From Rhodoluna sp. KAS3 (GTDB lineage: Bacteria > Actinomycetota > Actinomycetes > Actinomycetales > Microbacteriaceae), in the NCBI RefSeq assembly GCF_026000575.1, contig NZ_AP026910.1, forward strand, positions 248,001 to 312,000: a stretch of 64,000 bases of DNA, written 5' to 3'. How positions within the stretch are numbered: the stretch's first letter is position 1; every line of letters starts with the position of its first letter. Positions 1 through 8,700 of this stretch are shown piece after piece. Made by a program: the position numbers and the translations under genes. The notes beneath the pieces are model-generated. The model was not told the origin of the DNA. It ran no database searches and saw only the letters and a program-made list of their open reading frames with translations.

Positions 1-2
1 CA

Positions 3-2765
3 AAGTCATCAGCCGGCTTCTTCTGGCAGCTGTATAAGGGCATCGGTCAGCTCAACCGCTACGTGACCTATCCAACTCGCTACCCGACTTACCAACCGGG
101 TACCCGCAAGATTTATCTAAACCCTGACCGCACCTGTGGTCAGATGACCGTGAACATCATCAACAAGGCAACCACCGCGCTGTACACCTACACTCCGTAC
201 ACCCCGAATGCGGCTGCGTTGGCAAACCTATTTGGCAGCGGTGACAGCTGCAGTGCCTACGGTAACCGTAACTTCTGGCGGTTTTTCCACGTCTGGTTTG
301 GCGACCCGGTTGCCGGGTCCTTCATGGTTACCGCTGCTGATAGCCCAACTTACTTGATTGTCAATAATCAAAAAATTGAGATTCCAAGCACAGCAATCGC
401 GACTTCGTATAAGCCTCTCGGCCCGGTCGGAAAAGTGTCGAAAGACTACCTAGATTCGATTCCAACCGGAGCCGGAAAGCTGCCGGTAGTGGTCAAGAAT
501 TCAGCAGCAACGCCAAACTATTACGTTGTCGACTACGGACAAAAAATCGATTACAGTTGCACGCAAATTGCTGCCCTGGGTTTGAGTTGCGACTCTGCCA
601 TCCAGCTTGACGCCAACCAGTTGAGTCTGCTGCCGACCGTGCAACCAGACCTACTTCAAGACTTCAAGGGCAACCAATTTGCGCTGGTTGGTAACTCGAA
701 ATACACAATTTCTGACCCAGTGACCAAAGCAGCTTTTGCTCCAATGCTCAAGCCGATCACGGTTTCGGGAACCTACCTAGAGAAGTTCACCACGGCCGGT
801 GAATACCAGCCGGTCGTTCGGGCACCTGCATCACCTTGCTACTTTGTGCACGGAGGCAAGCGCTACTCATTCACAAATGATGCCCAGATGGCCGAATTTG
901 GAATTGACTGCGCTAAAGGTATGTACGTTTCAACAACCGTATCTGGCAAGCTGCCAATAGCGGGTGTTCTGAGTGAGTACGTAACATCTGCGACCGGTGA
1001 AAAATACTTGATTCAGGGCGGCACCAAACGGCAAATCTTCGACACCAAATCATCGGAAACTATCGGCTTGCCTTCTCTTTCTCCGGTAAGTGCGGCTGCA
1101 TTTGCCTGGATGCCAATCGGAAAACCGGTCATTCGCGACAAGATTCTATTTGCTAGCGCCACCACCGGTGAAAAGATTCTGCACCTTGACGGCGTTGCCT
1201 ATACCGTTGCCGATGCCACCGCCGCTGAACTGTCCCTATCGACAGTGTTTGAGGCTTCGAGTCTGAAATTGCCAACTGACGCACTTGCGCCAATTTTGGC
1301 TGATGACCCACTGAATCCGATTGTCAGTGATCCATCTGGGCAGCAGTACATTTTGACTTCTAGGGGAGCCCGCCGAATTGAAACCGGCAAGTCTCTGACC
1401 GAGAACGCCACAAAAGTGTCGGCCAACTTTATCGCTGCGTTTGCACCGAGCGCCGCTTCTCCGATGCCAACCACAGTTTTTGTAAAGTCGAGTGCCTCGA
1501 CCACGGTCTACTTGGTTGAGAGCGGTGTCAAACGTCAGTTGCTCAATACTGCAGACCGGGCCAAATTTGCCACCCTGATGACCAAGACAACCATCGAGCC
1601 GCTCTCGAGTTCGGCCATTGCCCAAATTCCGACAGGCAACCCAGTCATTACTCCTGGAACTTTTGTCACCGACAGCTCAACCAGCAAGACCTACTTGATT
1701 GACACGCTTTCGCGCGCAGTCCTGGTGCCAAACTCGAACCAGGCTGCCTTGCTTGGCCTGCCGACTCCAAAGGCCTACTCGGCTGCCGCACTCAAGGGCT
1801 ACACCAAGGGCGCAGCGCTCAAGAACACTAAGTTGAAATGCGGCACTCAGACTTACCTCTCAATTAGTGGCAGCCTCTACCCAATCAGCGATGCCTTGGC
1901 GGCCGAGTATCCGGGTGGCGCACTATCGCTCAGCGATATTACCTGCGGCAATTTGGTCAAGAACACCAAGTCAGCCGGCGTATTCATCAAGTCGACTGGC
2001 GACAACAAGATTTACTTCATCGAGGATGGCAAGAAGCGCCTAATCAGCGGCCCGAATTACCTGGCCAAGAAGCAAAGCCTCGATCCATACGTTTTTGTCG
2101 GTCCTTATTTTGCCTCGCTAATTCCGACCGGCACCCCAGTGGCAGATTCCGAAACCCTAACCGTTAGCAACGTCGATGCATCTGCTCCTGTGACTTCGCC
2201 AACTCCAACTCCTTCGCCTTCACCGGTAACTCCAACTCCAACTCCGAGCCCATCGGCATCAGCAACCGGAAGTTTGGCCGTGGGTAGTTTTGTGCAGAAC
2301 TCAGTGACCAAGGTTTTGTATCTAATTGACGCTAATCTCAGGGCGGTCAAGATTGCTAATGAGAGCCAAGCCGTTCTACTGGGCCTAGCCAACCCGCTGC
2401 AGGTGACCTCGAGTGACCTAGCGAATTACAATTTCGGTGCCGTCATTCAAAGTCCAAAAATCAAGTGCGGAACCCAGGTGTACCTAACTGTGACCGGCAC
2501 TTTGTACCCAATCTCGCTGGCAGATGCCGCCGAGTATTCTGGGGGAGCGCTCTCGATAAGCACAGCCGCTTGTGCCAACCTAACCAAGAGCAGCACAGCG
2601 GCCGGTGTATTTATTCGCACAGCGAACAAACAGATTTACCTTGTTGAAAACGGAACCAAGCGCGCTATTACAGGTTCCGAATACTGGTCGCTCAAGCGTT
2701 CATTGGGTAGCCCAGGTTTCGTGTACGTGGGGCCGTACTTCGCATCGATGATGCCGACTATTTAG
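3..2765 (+). CDS. Secreted repetitive cell-surface protein, 5' end outside window
   Basis: The reading frame is open to the first base of the window, so the N-terminus and any signal peptide are missing; 920 residues are visible. The first 100 residues (ending near the motif CSAYGNRNFWRFF) look like a block I associate with secreted actinobacterial hemagglutinin or cell-wall hydrolase-type proteins. After it come repeated units of roughly 85 residues with a YLI/V-x-x-G-x-KR-x-I core. A long block at about residues 550-712 is repeated at 758-920, both copies ending in VGPYFAS, separated by a Pro/Thr/Ser linker at about 728-756. No sortase motif or C-terminal membrane anchor is seen. It converges on the minus-strand gene downstream with a 4-base overlap of the stop codons. 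A surface or wall-binding role is inferred; the enzyme part, if any, lies upstream. Confidence 0.75.
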   Translation, partial: KSSAGFFWQLYKGIGQLNRYVTYPTRYPTYQPGTRKIYLNPDRTCGQMTVNIINKATTALYTYTPYTPNAAALANLFGSGDSCSAYGNRNFWRFFHVWFGDPVAGSFMVTAADSPTYLIVNNQKIEIPSTAIATSYKPLGPVGKVSKDYLDSIPTGAGKLPVVVKNSAATPNYYVVDYGQKIDYSCTQIAALGLSCDSAIQLDANQLSLLPTVQPDLLQDFKGNQFALVGNSKYTISDPVTKAAFAPMLKPITVSGTYLEKFTTAGEYQPVVRAPASPCYFVHGGKRYSFTNDAQMAEFGIDCAKGMYVSTTVSGKLPIAGVLSEYVTSATGEKYLIQGGTKRQIFDTKSSETIGLPSLSPVSAAAFAWMPIGKPVIRDKILFASATTGEKILHLDGVAYTVADATAAELSLSTVFEASSLKLPTDALAPILADDPLNPIVSDPSGQQYILTSRGARRIETGKSLTENATKVSANFIAAFAPSAASPMPTTVFVKSSASTTVYLVESGVKRQLLNTADRAKFATLMTKTTIEPLSSSAIAQIPTGNPVITPGTFVTDSSTSKTYLIDTLSRAVLVPNSNQAALLGLPTPKAYSAAALKGYTKGAALKNTKLKCGTQTYLSISGSLYPISDALAAEYPGGALSLSDITCGNLVKNTKSAGVFIKSTGDNKIYFIEDGKKRLISGPNYLAKKQSLDPYVFVGPYFASLIPTGTPVADSETLTVSNVDASAPVTSPTPTPSPSPVTPTPTPSPSASATGSLAVGSFVQNSVTKVLYLIDANLRAVKIANESQAVLLGLANPLQVTSSDLANYNFGAVIQSPKIKCGTQVYLTVTGTLYPISLADAAEYSGGALSISTAACANLTKSSTAAGVFIRTANKQIYLVENGTKRAITGSEYWSLKRSLGSPGFVYVGPYFASMMPTI

Positions 2766-4144
2766 TCTTTTTGCTTTAGTTTCAAGACCGGTTTCTTGGC
2801 CCAAAAAGCAATGCGGGTTCGCTTGGCTGAGCGGCCCTTTGGCTCCAGCAACTCGGATGACTCATTTACCTTGATCGCAAATAGCATCAACAGCACCCAG
2901 CCAATTTCAATCAGCATTCGGCTTTCTGTCAGGCTCCAAACACCAAGGCCCATAAAGATCAAAATTGGCCACAGGTAAAGGGCGCTGGTGTGACGCACTG
3001 CTAGTCGCCACAGCTTTACAAAGGTAACCAGCAGCAAAATTGCAAACAAAATTGCACCGATGATTCCGAGCTGCATCCAGACATCTAGGTAGGCATTATG
3101 CGCTTGGTAATAGGGAACGTTCTTGATTACCACCAAGCCCTCGTAAGGCTCAACGCCCGGGACCCAGTGACTAATCCAGCCCCAGCCAAGCCATGGACGT
3201 TGCTCAATCAGGCCAAGGACCAACTTCCAGATACCGCTCCGCCCAGTCATGTCTGGTGATTTGCCGAAAAACTCAAAAACCTCGGCCCGGTAGAACAGCG
3301 TGAAGATTGCCACAGTGCCGGCGCTTGCCCAGGCAATTCGGTAGTAGCGGTGGCGGGTCTCACGGTCTTTACCTTCTGCCGAGATTGACACGATGGCCGA
3401 AACCGCGATTGCTGCCATGGCAAAACCAATGCCCGCTGATTTTGCAGCGTAAACACAATAAAGCGCCATCAAGACGCTCGTGATGCTAACCCAGCGCTTG
3501 GTGGCAATGATTGCGTATTCCACGGAAAAAATAACCACACCCAACATGGCTGCAAACGCCAAAAGGTTTGAGTTACCGACAATGCCCTGGATGCGGTCAT
3601 CGGTGAATAGGTTGCCCTGGGTCCAGTAATAGGCCATCGCCGGAGGTTCATCGCCGCTGTAATTTTTGAAGATTGGCGCAATTGGGCCCTGAACAATGGC
3701 CGCCGCGACAAACTCAAAAATCAGCGATGCGCCCAGAATCACGCGGATCACGTTTGCAAATAGCCGCAAAAGGTGCCGCCAGCTGAAGAGCCCGGCCAGG
3801 ACCACCGCAAATGCAGTTGTGGCGATTTGTGTGACTGCTGCCAGCACCGTTACCGCCGTGTACGCCGACCAAATTGCGCTAAGCAGCATGTAGCCGAGCA
3901 AAGCCCAAATAAACCATGGAATCTCGCGCAGAGTGTTGTTATTGCGGTCCTTGGCAAAAAGGTAGAGCGAGCCGCTGAGCATTACAGCTAGGACGATGCC
4001 CCAACCGATCCAGCCAACTGAATACCGAACAGCATCGCCGGCCATGAGCGTGAAAACACCAAGTGAGGCCAGCCAGGTCTTGGACCGGTAGCCCTTTTCG
4101 CGAGTGTTGAAGACCACGCGAATCGGTCTGGTTAGTTCGTTCAC
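2762..4144 (-). CDS. O-antigen ligase/polymerase family membrane protein (Wzy/WaaL-like)
   Basis: This 460-residue polytopic protein has about ten to twelve hydrophobic segments. The C-terminal half carries the Wzy_C-type signature: RSGIWK, then RPWLGWGW, then a large external loop with HNAYLDVWMQLG, followed by more membrane segments. Family members join or polymerise lipid-linked oligosaccharides at the outer face of the cytoplasmic membrane. In a Gram-positive actinobacterium the product is more likely a cell-wall or capsular polysaccharide than an O-antigen. The ATG lies 84 bases from the divergent manA start, so the two may share a regulatory region. The substrate cannot be read from the sequence. 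Confidence 0.8.
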   Translation of the reverse strand: MNELTRPIRVVFNTREKGYRSKTWLASLGVFTLMAGDAVRYSVGWIGWGIVLAVMLSGSLYLFAKDRNNNTLREIPWFIWALLGYMLLSAIWSAYTAVTVLAAVTQIATTAFAVVLAGLFSWRHLLRLFANVIRVILGASLIFEFVAAAIVQGPIAPIFKNYSGDEPPAMAYYWTQGNLFTDDRIQGIVGNSNLLAFAAMLGVVIFSVEYAIIATKRWVSITSVLMALYCVYAAKSAGIGFAMAAIAVSAIVSISAEGKDRETRHRYYRIAWASAGTVAIFTLFYRAEVFEFFGKSPDMTGRSGIWKLVLGLIEQRPWLGWGWISHWVPGVEPYEGLVVIKNVPYYQAHNAYLDVWMQLGIIGAILFAILLLVTFVKLWRLAVRHTSALYLWPILIFMGLGVWSLTESRMLIEIGWVLLMLFAIKVNESSELLEPKGRSAKRTRIAFWAKKPVLKLKQKD

Positions 4145-4228
4145 TAAACTCTCTCTATTGCTCAGCCTTCAGTCTAAATCCCCTCGACAAAGTTAGGCTT
4201 AGACGGCAAGTTAGTAGAAAGGCTTCGG

Positions 4229-5380
4229 GTGCTCTTCAAGATCTCCAACATCGCGCGTGACTATGCGTGGGGTTCTCGCACCCTGATTGCTGACTATTTT
4301 GGCCTCACCGCCTCGGGTGCACCGATGGCTGAAATTTGGTACGGCACTCACAATGGTTCGCCAACTTTGGTTGCCGATGAACCGGGTGTGACCCTCAAAG
4401 ACAAACTGGGTGGCCGCGACCTCAGCTTCTTGCTCAAGATTTTGGCGGCCGATGCGCCGCTTTCTATCCAGGCGCACCCCAACTCAGATCAAGCCGAGCG
4501 CGGTTTTGCCCTTGAAAATGCTGCCGGCATTCCGATGCACTCACCTCAGCGCAACTACAAAGATGACCGGCACAAGCCAGAGATCATTTTTGCCCTGAGT
4601 GATTTTGAGGCGCTATGCGGGTTCAAGCCGCTCAAGGACATCGGTTACCTGTTCGAAGATTTGGCGTCGCACGGTGGCGTTAGCGAGGGCTTCAAAACCT
4701 TGGCTACTCACTGGGGTCAACTTTTGCTTGAAGAAAATGGTCTGCAGAAGGTTTTCTCGGACATCAGTCACCGGCGCGGTAATCTCGATGGATTCACCGC
4801 CGAGTTGGCCCAGTTTGCCGAATGGGAAGCCCGTTTTGAACTGGCCGATCGCCTAAATCGCATGTATCCGGGCGACCCAGGTGTAGTTATTGCCATGCTG
4901 ATGAACCACGTTTATCTCGAGCCGGGTCAGGCGCTGTTCTTGCCAGCGGGCAACATTCACGCCTACCTGGGTGGGCTTGCCGTTGAGCTCATGGCTTCTT
5001 CTGACAACGTTTTGCGCGGTGGGTTGACTCCAAAGCACATCGATGTCGACGAGCTTGAGACTGTGATTGACTTCACAGCCGGCTCGATTCCACTGGTCAA
5101 ACCGATTGAGCTAACTAACGGACTGACCCACTATCCATGTGCCGTAGACGACTTTATGTTCTATCGCGCAGAGGTCAGCGGCACCGTTGTTTTGGCCGAC
5201 CTAAATCTGCCTGGGGACACGATTTTCTTGTGCACTGCCGGCGAGGTTGCCGTGAGCGACAGCATCGAGGAACACCTGGTTTTGAGGCGCGGAGAAGCGG
5301 CTTTTATGTCGGCTGACGCTCGACTATTTAGCCTGGCCGGAAGCGGCACAGTCTTTATTGCTACGGCAAATTCCAACTAA
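4229..5380 (+). CDS. manA: Mannose-6-phosphate isomerase, class I
   Basis: ManA interconverts fructose-6-phosphate and mannose-6-phosphate and so feeds GDP-mannose and mannosylated wall components. The 383-residue product begins KISNIARDYAWGS, a typical ManA opening, and has the zinc-site motif QAHPN, a downstream HKPE and the cupin element LPAGNIHAYLGG. The length is usual for bacterial class I enzymes. The start is GTG, six bases after GAAAGG (4217-4222). Its partner manB lies 5 kb downstream in the same block, as in other actinobacteria. Assignment is firm. Confidence 0.95.
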   Translation: MLFKISNIARDYAWGSRTLIADYFGLTASGAPMAEIWYGTHNGSPTLVADEPGVTLKDKLGGRDLSFLLKILAADAPLSIQAHPNSDQAERGFALENAAGIPMHSPQRNYKDDRHKPEIIFALSDFEALCGFKPLKDIGYLFEDLASHGGVSEGFKTLATHWGQLLLEENGLQKVFSDISHRRGNLDGFTAELAQFAEWEARFELADRLNRMYPGDPGVVIAMLMNHVYLEPGQALFLPAGNIHAYLGGLAVELMASSDNVLRGGLTPKHIDVDELETVIDFTAGSIPLVKPIELTNGLTHYPCAVDDFMFYRAEVSGTVVLADLNLPGDTIFLCTAGEVAVSDSIEEHLVLRRGEAAFMSADARLFSLAGSGTVFIATANSN

Positions 5381-5437
5381 ATCTTCGGTTAGCCCCTAGA
5401 TATCCCCAATAATCTATCCATCGTTCATTTCCTCAAC

Positions 5438-5467
5438 TTGACACGGAGTGAATTACAAGAGTGTAAT
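5438..5467 (+). promoter_or_regulatory. Promoter and operator-like repeat of whiB2
   Basis: A consensus -35 TTGACA (5438-5443) is followed after 18 bases by TGTAAT (5462-5467). The -10 is covered by a perfect inverted repeat AATTACA-AGAG-TGTAATT (5451-5468). The -35 overlaps GACAC (5440-5444), the core recognised by WhiA in Streptomyces; one pentamer alone is weak evidence for WhiA control. Confidence 0.55.
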
Positions 5468-5483
5468 TACATCCAAGGAATTA

Positions 5484-5514
5484 TTTGCAAGATGCAAACG
5501 GGGGCGTTGGCATC
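5484..5514 (+). promoter_or_regulatory. Two overlapping hairpins in the whiB2 leader
   Basis: TTTGCA-AGA-TGCAAA (5484-5498) can form a 6-bp hairpin. The strand 5491-5500 can instead pair with 5505-5514 (GATGC with GCATC, AACG with CGTT, one mismatch, GGGG loop). The two share bases and exclude each other. They sit just upstream of the ribosome binding site AAGGAA of whiB2. No function is known to me. Confidence 0.4.
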
Positions 5515-5532
5515 TTATTAAGGAAATAAGTA

Positions 5533-5838
5533 ATGGACAGTCGTAGTCGTGTACCAGAGAACTGGTTTGTCGACCCGATCCGGCTAGGTGTCGCGGGGGC
5601 GTACTCAGATCCAGAAAATGATCCACTATCTTGGCAGGCTGATGCACTTTGTGCTCAGACCGACCCAGAAGCGTTCTTTCCTGAAAAGGGTGGCTCAACT
5701 CGAGATGCAAAGCGCATTTGCCAGGGCTGCGAAGTTAAGGCTCAGTGCCTTGACTACGCGTTGGCAAACGATGAGCGCTTTGGCATTTGGGGCGGCCTAT
5801 CTGAGCGCGAGCGTCGCAAGCTAAAGAAGCGCGCTTAA
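5533..5838 (+). CDS. whiB2: WhiB-family iron-sulfur regulator, WhiB2/WhmD type
   Basis: This 101-residue protein has the four cluster-ligand cysteines Cys40, Cys63, Cys66 and Cys72 (C-x22-C-x2-C-x5-C), followed by the conserved turn GIWGGLSERERR and a basic tail. The segment DPEAFFPEKGGSTRDAK is characteristic of the WhiB2/WhmD subgroup, which controls septation and division with WhiA in actinobacteria. WhiB proteins bind 4Fe-4S and act with sigma factor. The ATG follows AAGGAA at good spacing. The neighbourhood (manA, glycosyltransferase, DUF5719, manB) is the usual one for whiB2. A second WhiB, of WhiB1 type, is at 25698-25952. Confidence 0.93.
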   Translation: MDSRSRVPENWFVDPIRLGVAGAYSDPENDPLSWQADALCAQTDPEAFFPEKGGSTRDAKRICQGCEVKAQCLDYALANDERFGIWGGLSERERRKLKKRA

Positions 5839-5862
5839 TCCTGCGGCTGTGAGCCTTAGCTC

Positions 5863-8700
5863 ATGATGCAATCAGTAACCGCGGTAGTTATCGCACATGA
5901 TGAGCCAGACTATTTTGCGGCGACGCTAGCGGCCCTAAAGAATCAGTCACGACTTCCTGAACAGGTTGTCATTGTTGATACTTCTAACGATGACCGCTGT
6001 GAGCAGTTGGCCAAGGCTGCCGGATTCAAACAGATTCTCAAACTGTCGCCCAAATCAAATCTGGCAAAAATTACAGCAGCCGCCCGAGAGGTTGCCGGTG
6101 AATCTCGCTGGCTATGGCTGCTTCATGACGATAGTGCTCCACTCACCGACGCACTCAAAAACCTCCTCCTGGCCACTGAGGTTTCGCCATCGGTGGTTAT
6201 CGCCGGCCCAAAGCAGGTTGAGTGGTCCGATAACCGCGTCGTGATGCAACAGGGTTTGACACTCACTCCATTCGGTGATCTTTTCTCGTTGGTACGCGGT
6301 GAGCTTGACCAAGGTCAGCATGATGACACCGATGACGTCTTGGCGGTCGGTACCGCTGGCGCGCTGATCAGGGTCGATGCTTTTGACCAGTTGGGTGGCT
6401 TCGATCACCGTGCCCCCGCACTCGCAGCTGACTTCGACTTTTCTATCCGCGCCCGCTTGGCCGGCTTCAGAGTTATCGTCGTGCCGACCGCAAAAATTGC
6501 TCACGCTGGTTTGTCGCTGGCCGGTGCTCGGCCGCGCCGCTGGCTCAAAACATCCCCTAAGGCAGCCCGAAGACGAGCAGCCATTCACTTACGCCTGGTT
6601 TACTCAGCTTTACCGGCGGCACTGCTGTTCTGGCTTTTCCTGCCACTGATTGGACTACTGCGTGCCGTTTGGCGCATTATTGCCAAACGACCTGACCGAA
6701 TCCTTTCGGAAATATCCGCCGCGCTTTGGGGCTTCTTCAGCCTTCCGGTAAGGCTAGCCAGCCGCCGAGGCAAACCAAGGCAAATTCCATTCAAAAAGCT
6801 TCGTTCACTTCGCGCGGATTGGGACTCGGTTCGAGCCAGCGCAAGGTCTCAGCTTGACTCTGAGCAGTCGCGCGCGACCTTGGAAGCATTTGCCAACGGC
6901 ACGCTCGAAGGAACCGACCTCAAACCATCACCTGGTTTTGTCGCCTCGGGTGGCCTTTGGATTGGTGCATTGCTGGTAGCCGTCAGCTGGGCATTCTGGC
7001 CAACCAACGTTGCACTTGTCGGTCCGGGAGCCATGCCGCTCAATGGATCGTGGCTAGAACTGTTTGCCAGGGCCGGAACCAGCTATCAAGAAATCGGTTT
7101 CGGTTTTTACGGCCCAAGTGATCCGTTCGCGTGGGTTCTGGTCTTGCTTGGCGCACTGACTTTCTGGGCCCCATCGCTGTCTATTGCCATTGTGTTTTTG
7201 TTGGCCAAGGCAATTGCCTTTGCCGGAGCCTGGCGATTTATCGGGCTGGTTGCCGAGTCTGCTGTGGTTCGAACCCTTGCCGCCCTAGCGTTTGCGTTTT
7301 GGCCGGCTTTTACTGTTGCACAGCTTGAAGCGCGGGTGCCTGCAGTTCTAGCAATCACGGCGTTGCCTTGGTTGGGGTTGGCTTTGGCCCGCGTGGCAGC
7401 AATTGGCAAAGTAACCAAGTCAACCCAGCAAACCTGGTCTTGGGTAGCAGTTGCCGGATTACTTTTTGTAGTCGTTGGCGCCAGCGCTCCTTCAACCATC
7501 CCGGTGCTGTTGATTTCTCTAGCCGTGCTCGCCGGCATCCGAATCCGACGCTTCGGATACTTGGTTTGGGTTCCACTGCCGTTAGCGGCCGTTTTTGGCC
7601 CAACCATTTTGTGGCAGCTCCAAAATCTCAATCCGTTGGCATTGCTGGCCGATCCAGGTTTGCCCCAGGCGACCGCTGCAGTAGAGCCGTGGCAGTTCCT
7701 TCTCGGTGGGTTTAGGCACGGTGCCGAATTACCGCTAATTGGTCAGGTCGGGCTTTGGGTTGCCGCTCCGGTGGTAGCCCTGGCACTGGCGGCCACCCTC
7801 TCGACTCGTTGGGCACTCAGTTCAACCATTTGGCTTTTTGCCTTGGTGGCTCTTTCTGGCGCTTGGTTGCTATCGCAGGTTGAGTTTGTGGCCAGCGTCA
7901 GCGGAACCAGTCAGGCTGCTGACGGTTACGTAGCTGGGTCACCGCTGGCTCTCATTGCGATTTTCGGATTGTGTGTTGCCACGCTTGCCGGGGTAACTCT
8001 GGACCAACTGAATTCGGTTGTGGCGCGCCGCTGGTTGGCTGGCGGTCTCGTGTTGGCCTCATTGGTTCCGGCACTAGCGCTTTACACAGCCTCCGTACCT
8101 CAGGTTTCCTTCACCGATGGTCGCGTGGTTCCATCCATCGTTGCCGCTGAGGCACAGCAGGGTGTGGCCTTGAAACTATTGGTTTTGAACCCAACCGCTC
8201 ACGAAGATGGAACGGTTAGCTACTCAGCTGAACTGGTTTCAGGGCGGGGCGTTTATTTTGAAAACCAGAGCATCAACTACCGTTTTTCTCTTGCCGAACA
8301 AAAGGGAGAGGCCGTGGATGAACTCACCGGTCTGGTTGGTGGCTTAGTGGCCGCCAACAACTCCGATCTTCAGGCTGATCTTTTCGATGCCGGCATCGGC
8401 TACATCCTGGTTCCACCAGCCGACACTGCCGCCCGCGGAGATCTAGCTATCAGCCTCAATTCGGTCAAAGAACTTGAAGCTGTGGGCGAAACCGATTTTG
8501 GTGGCCTGTGGCGAGTTGCCGAGCCAAACACCACCCTCAAGAATGAGCCGGTGACCGAATCAAACCTTTGGTCAATCACCAAGGGTGCTCAGGCCGCAGT
8601 ATTGGCTGCCTTCGTTCTGCTTGCCCTGCCAACCTCAACCAACCGTCGCCGGGTTGCCGGCGAGAGCTCAATCTTTGTTGAGGCGGGTGACGATAACTAA
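5863..8700 (+). CDS. Large membrane glycosyltransferase, family 2 domain plus polytopic C-terminus
   Basis: Residues 1 to about 230 form a GT2 domain: TAVVIAHDEPDYF at the start, VVIVDTSND, and the nucleotide-sugar site LLHDDSAP, then ALAADFDFSIRARLAGF. A basic stretch with one hydrophobic pair follows. Residues 360-760 hold many membrane segments, and residues 760-910 form a probable extracellular domain before a last membrane helix near the C-terminus. The 945-residue architecture is that of the conserved actinobacterial protein found beside whiB2, thought to add sugars to a wall polymer; the polymer is not known. Two adjacent ATG codons (5863, 5866) are possible starts. It overlaps the next gene by one base (TAATG), so the two are translationally coupled. 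Confidence 0.85.
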   Translation: MMQSVTAVVIAHDEPDYFAATLAALKNQSRLPEQVVIVDTSNDDRCEQLAKAAGFKQILKLSPKSNLAKITAAAREVAGESRWLWLLHDDSAPLTDALKNLLLATEVSPSVVIAGPKQVEWSDNRVVMQQGLTLTPFGDLFSLVRGELDQGQHDDTDDVLAVGTAGALIRVDAFDQLGGFDHRAPALAADFDFSIRARLAGFRVIVVPTAKIAHAGLSLAGARPRRWLKTSPKAARRRAAIHLRLVYSALPAALLFWLFLPLIGLLRAVWRIIAKRPDRILSEISAALWGFFSLPVRLASRRGKPRQIPFKKLRSLRADWDSVRASARSQLDSEQSRATLEAFANGTLEGTDLKPSPGFVASGGLWIGALLVAVSWAFWPTNVALVGPGAMPLNGSWLELFARAGTSYQEIGFGFYGPSDPFAWVLVLLGALTFWAPSLSIAIVFLLAKAIAFAGAWRFIGLVAESAVVRTLAALAFAFWPAFTVAQLEARVPAVLAITALPWLGLALARVAAIGKVTKSTQQTWSWVAVAGLLFVVVGASAPSTIPVLLISLAVLAGIRIRRFGYLVWVPLPLAAVFGPTILWQLQNLNPLALLADPGLPQATAAVEPWQFLLGGFRHGAELPLIGQVGLWVAAPVVALALAATLSTRWALSSTIWLFALVALSGAWLLSQVEFVASVSGTSQAADGYVAGSPLALIAIFGLCVATLAGVTLDQLNSVVARRWLAGGLVLASLVPALALYTASVPQVSFTDGRVVPSIVAAEAQQGVALKLLVLNPTAHEDGTVSYSAELVSGRGVYFENQSINYRFSLAEQKGEAVDELTGLVGGLVAANNSDLQADLFDAGIGYILVPPADTAARGDLAISLNSVKELEAVGETDFGGLWRVAEPNTTLKNEPVTESNLWSITKGAQAAVLAAFVLLALPTSTNRRRVAGESSIFVEAGDDN

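Noticed and set aside
2185-2270. Short repeats that could be taken for a CRISPR or satellite
   Set aside because: They are in-frame PTP/PSP codons of the surface-protein linker, with no spacer structure.
2105-2392. Minus-strand frame rich in Gly/Val over the surface-protein linker
   Set aside because: It is the reverse of the Pro/Thr/Ser linker repeats and has no start signal.
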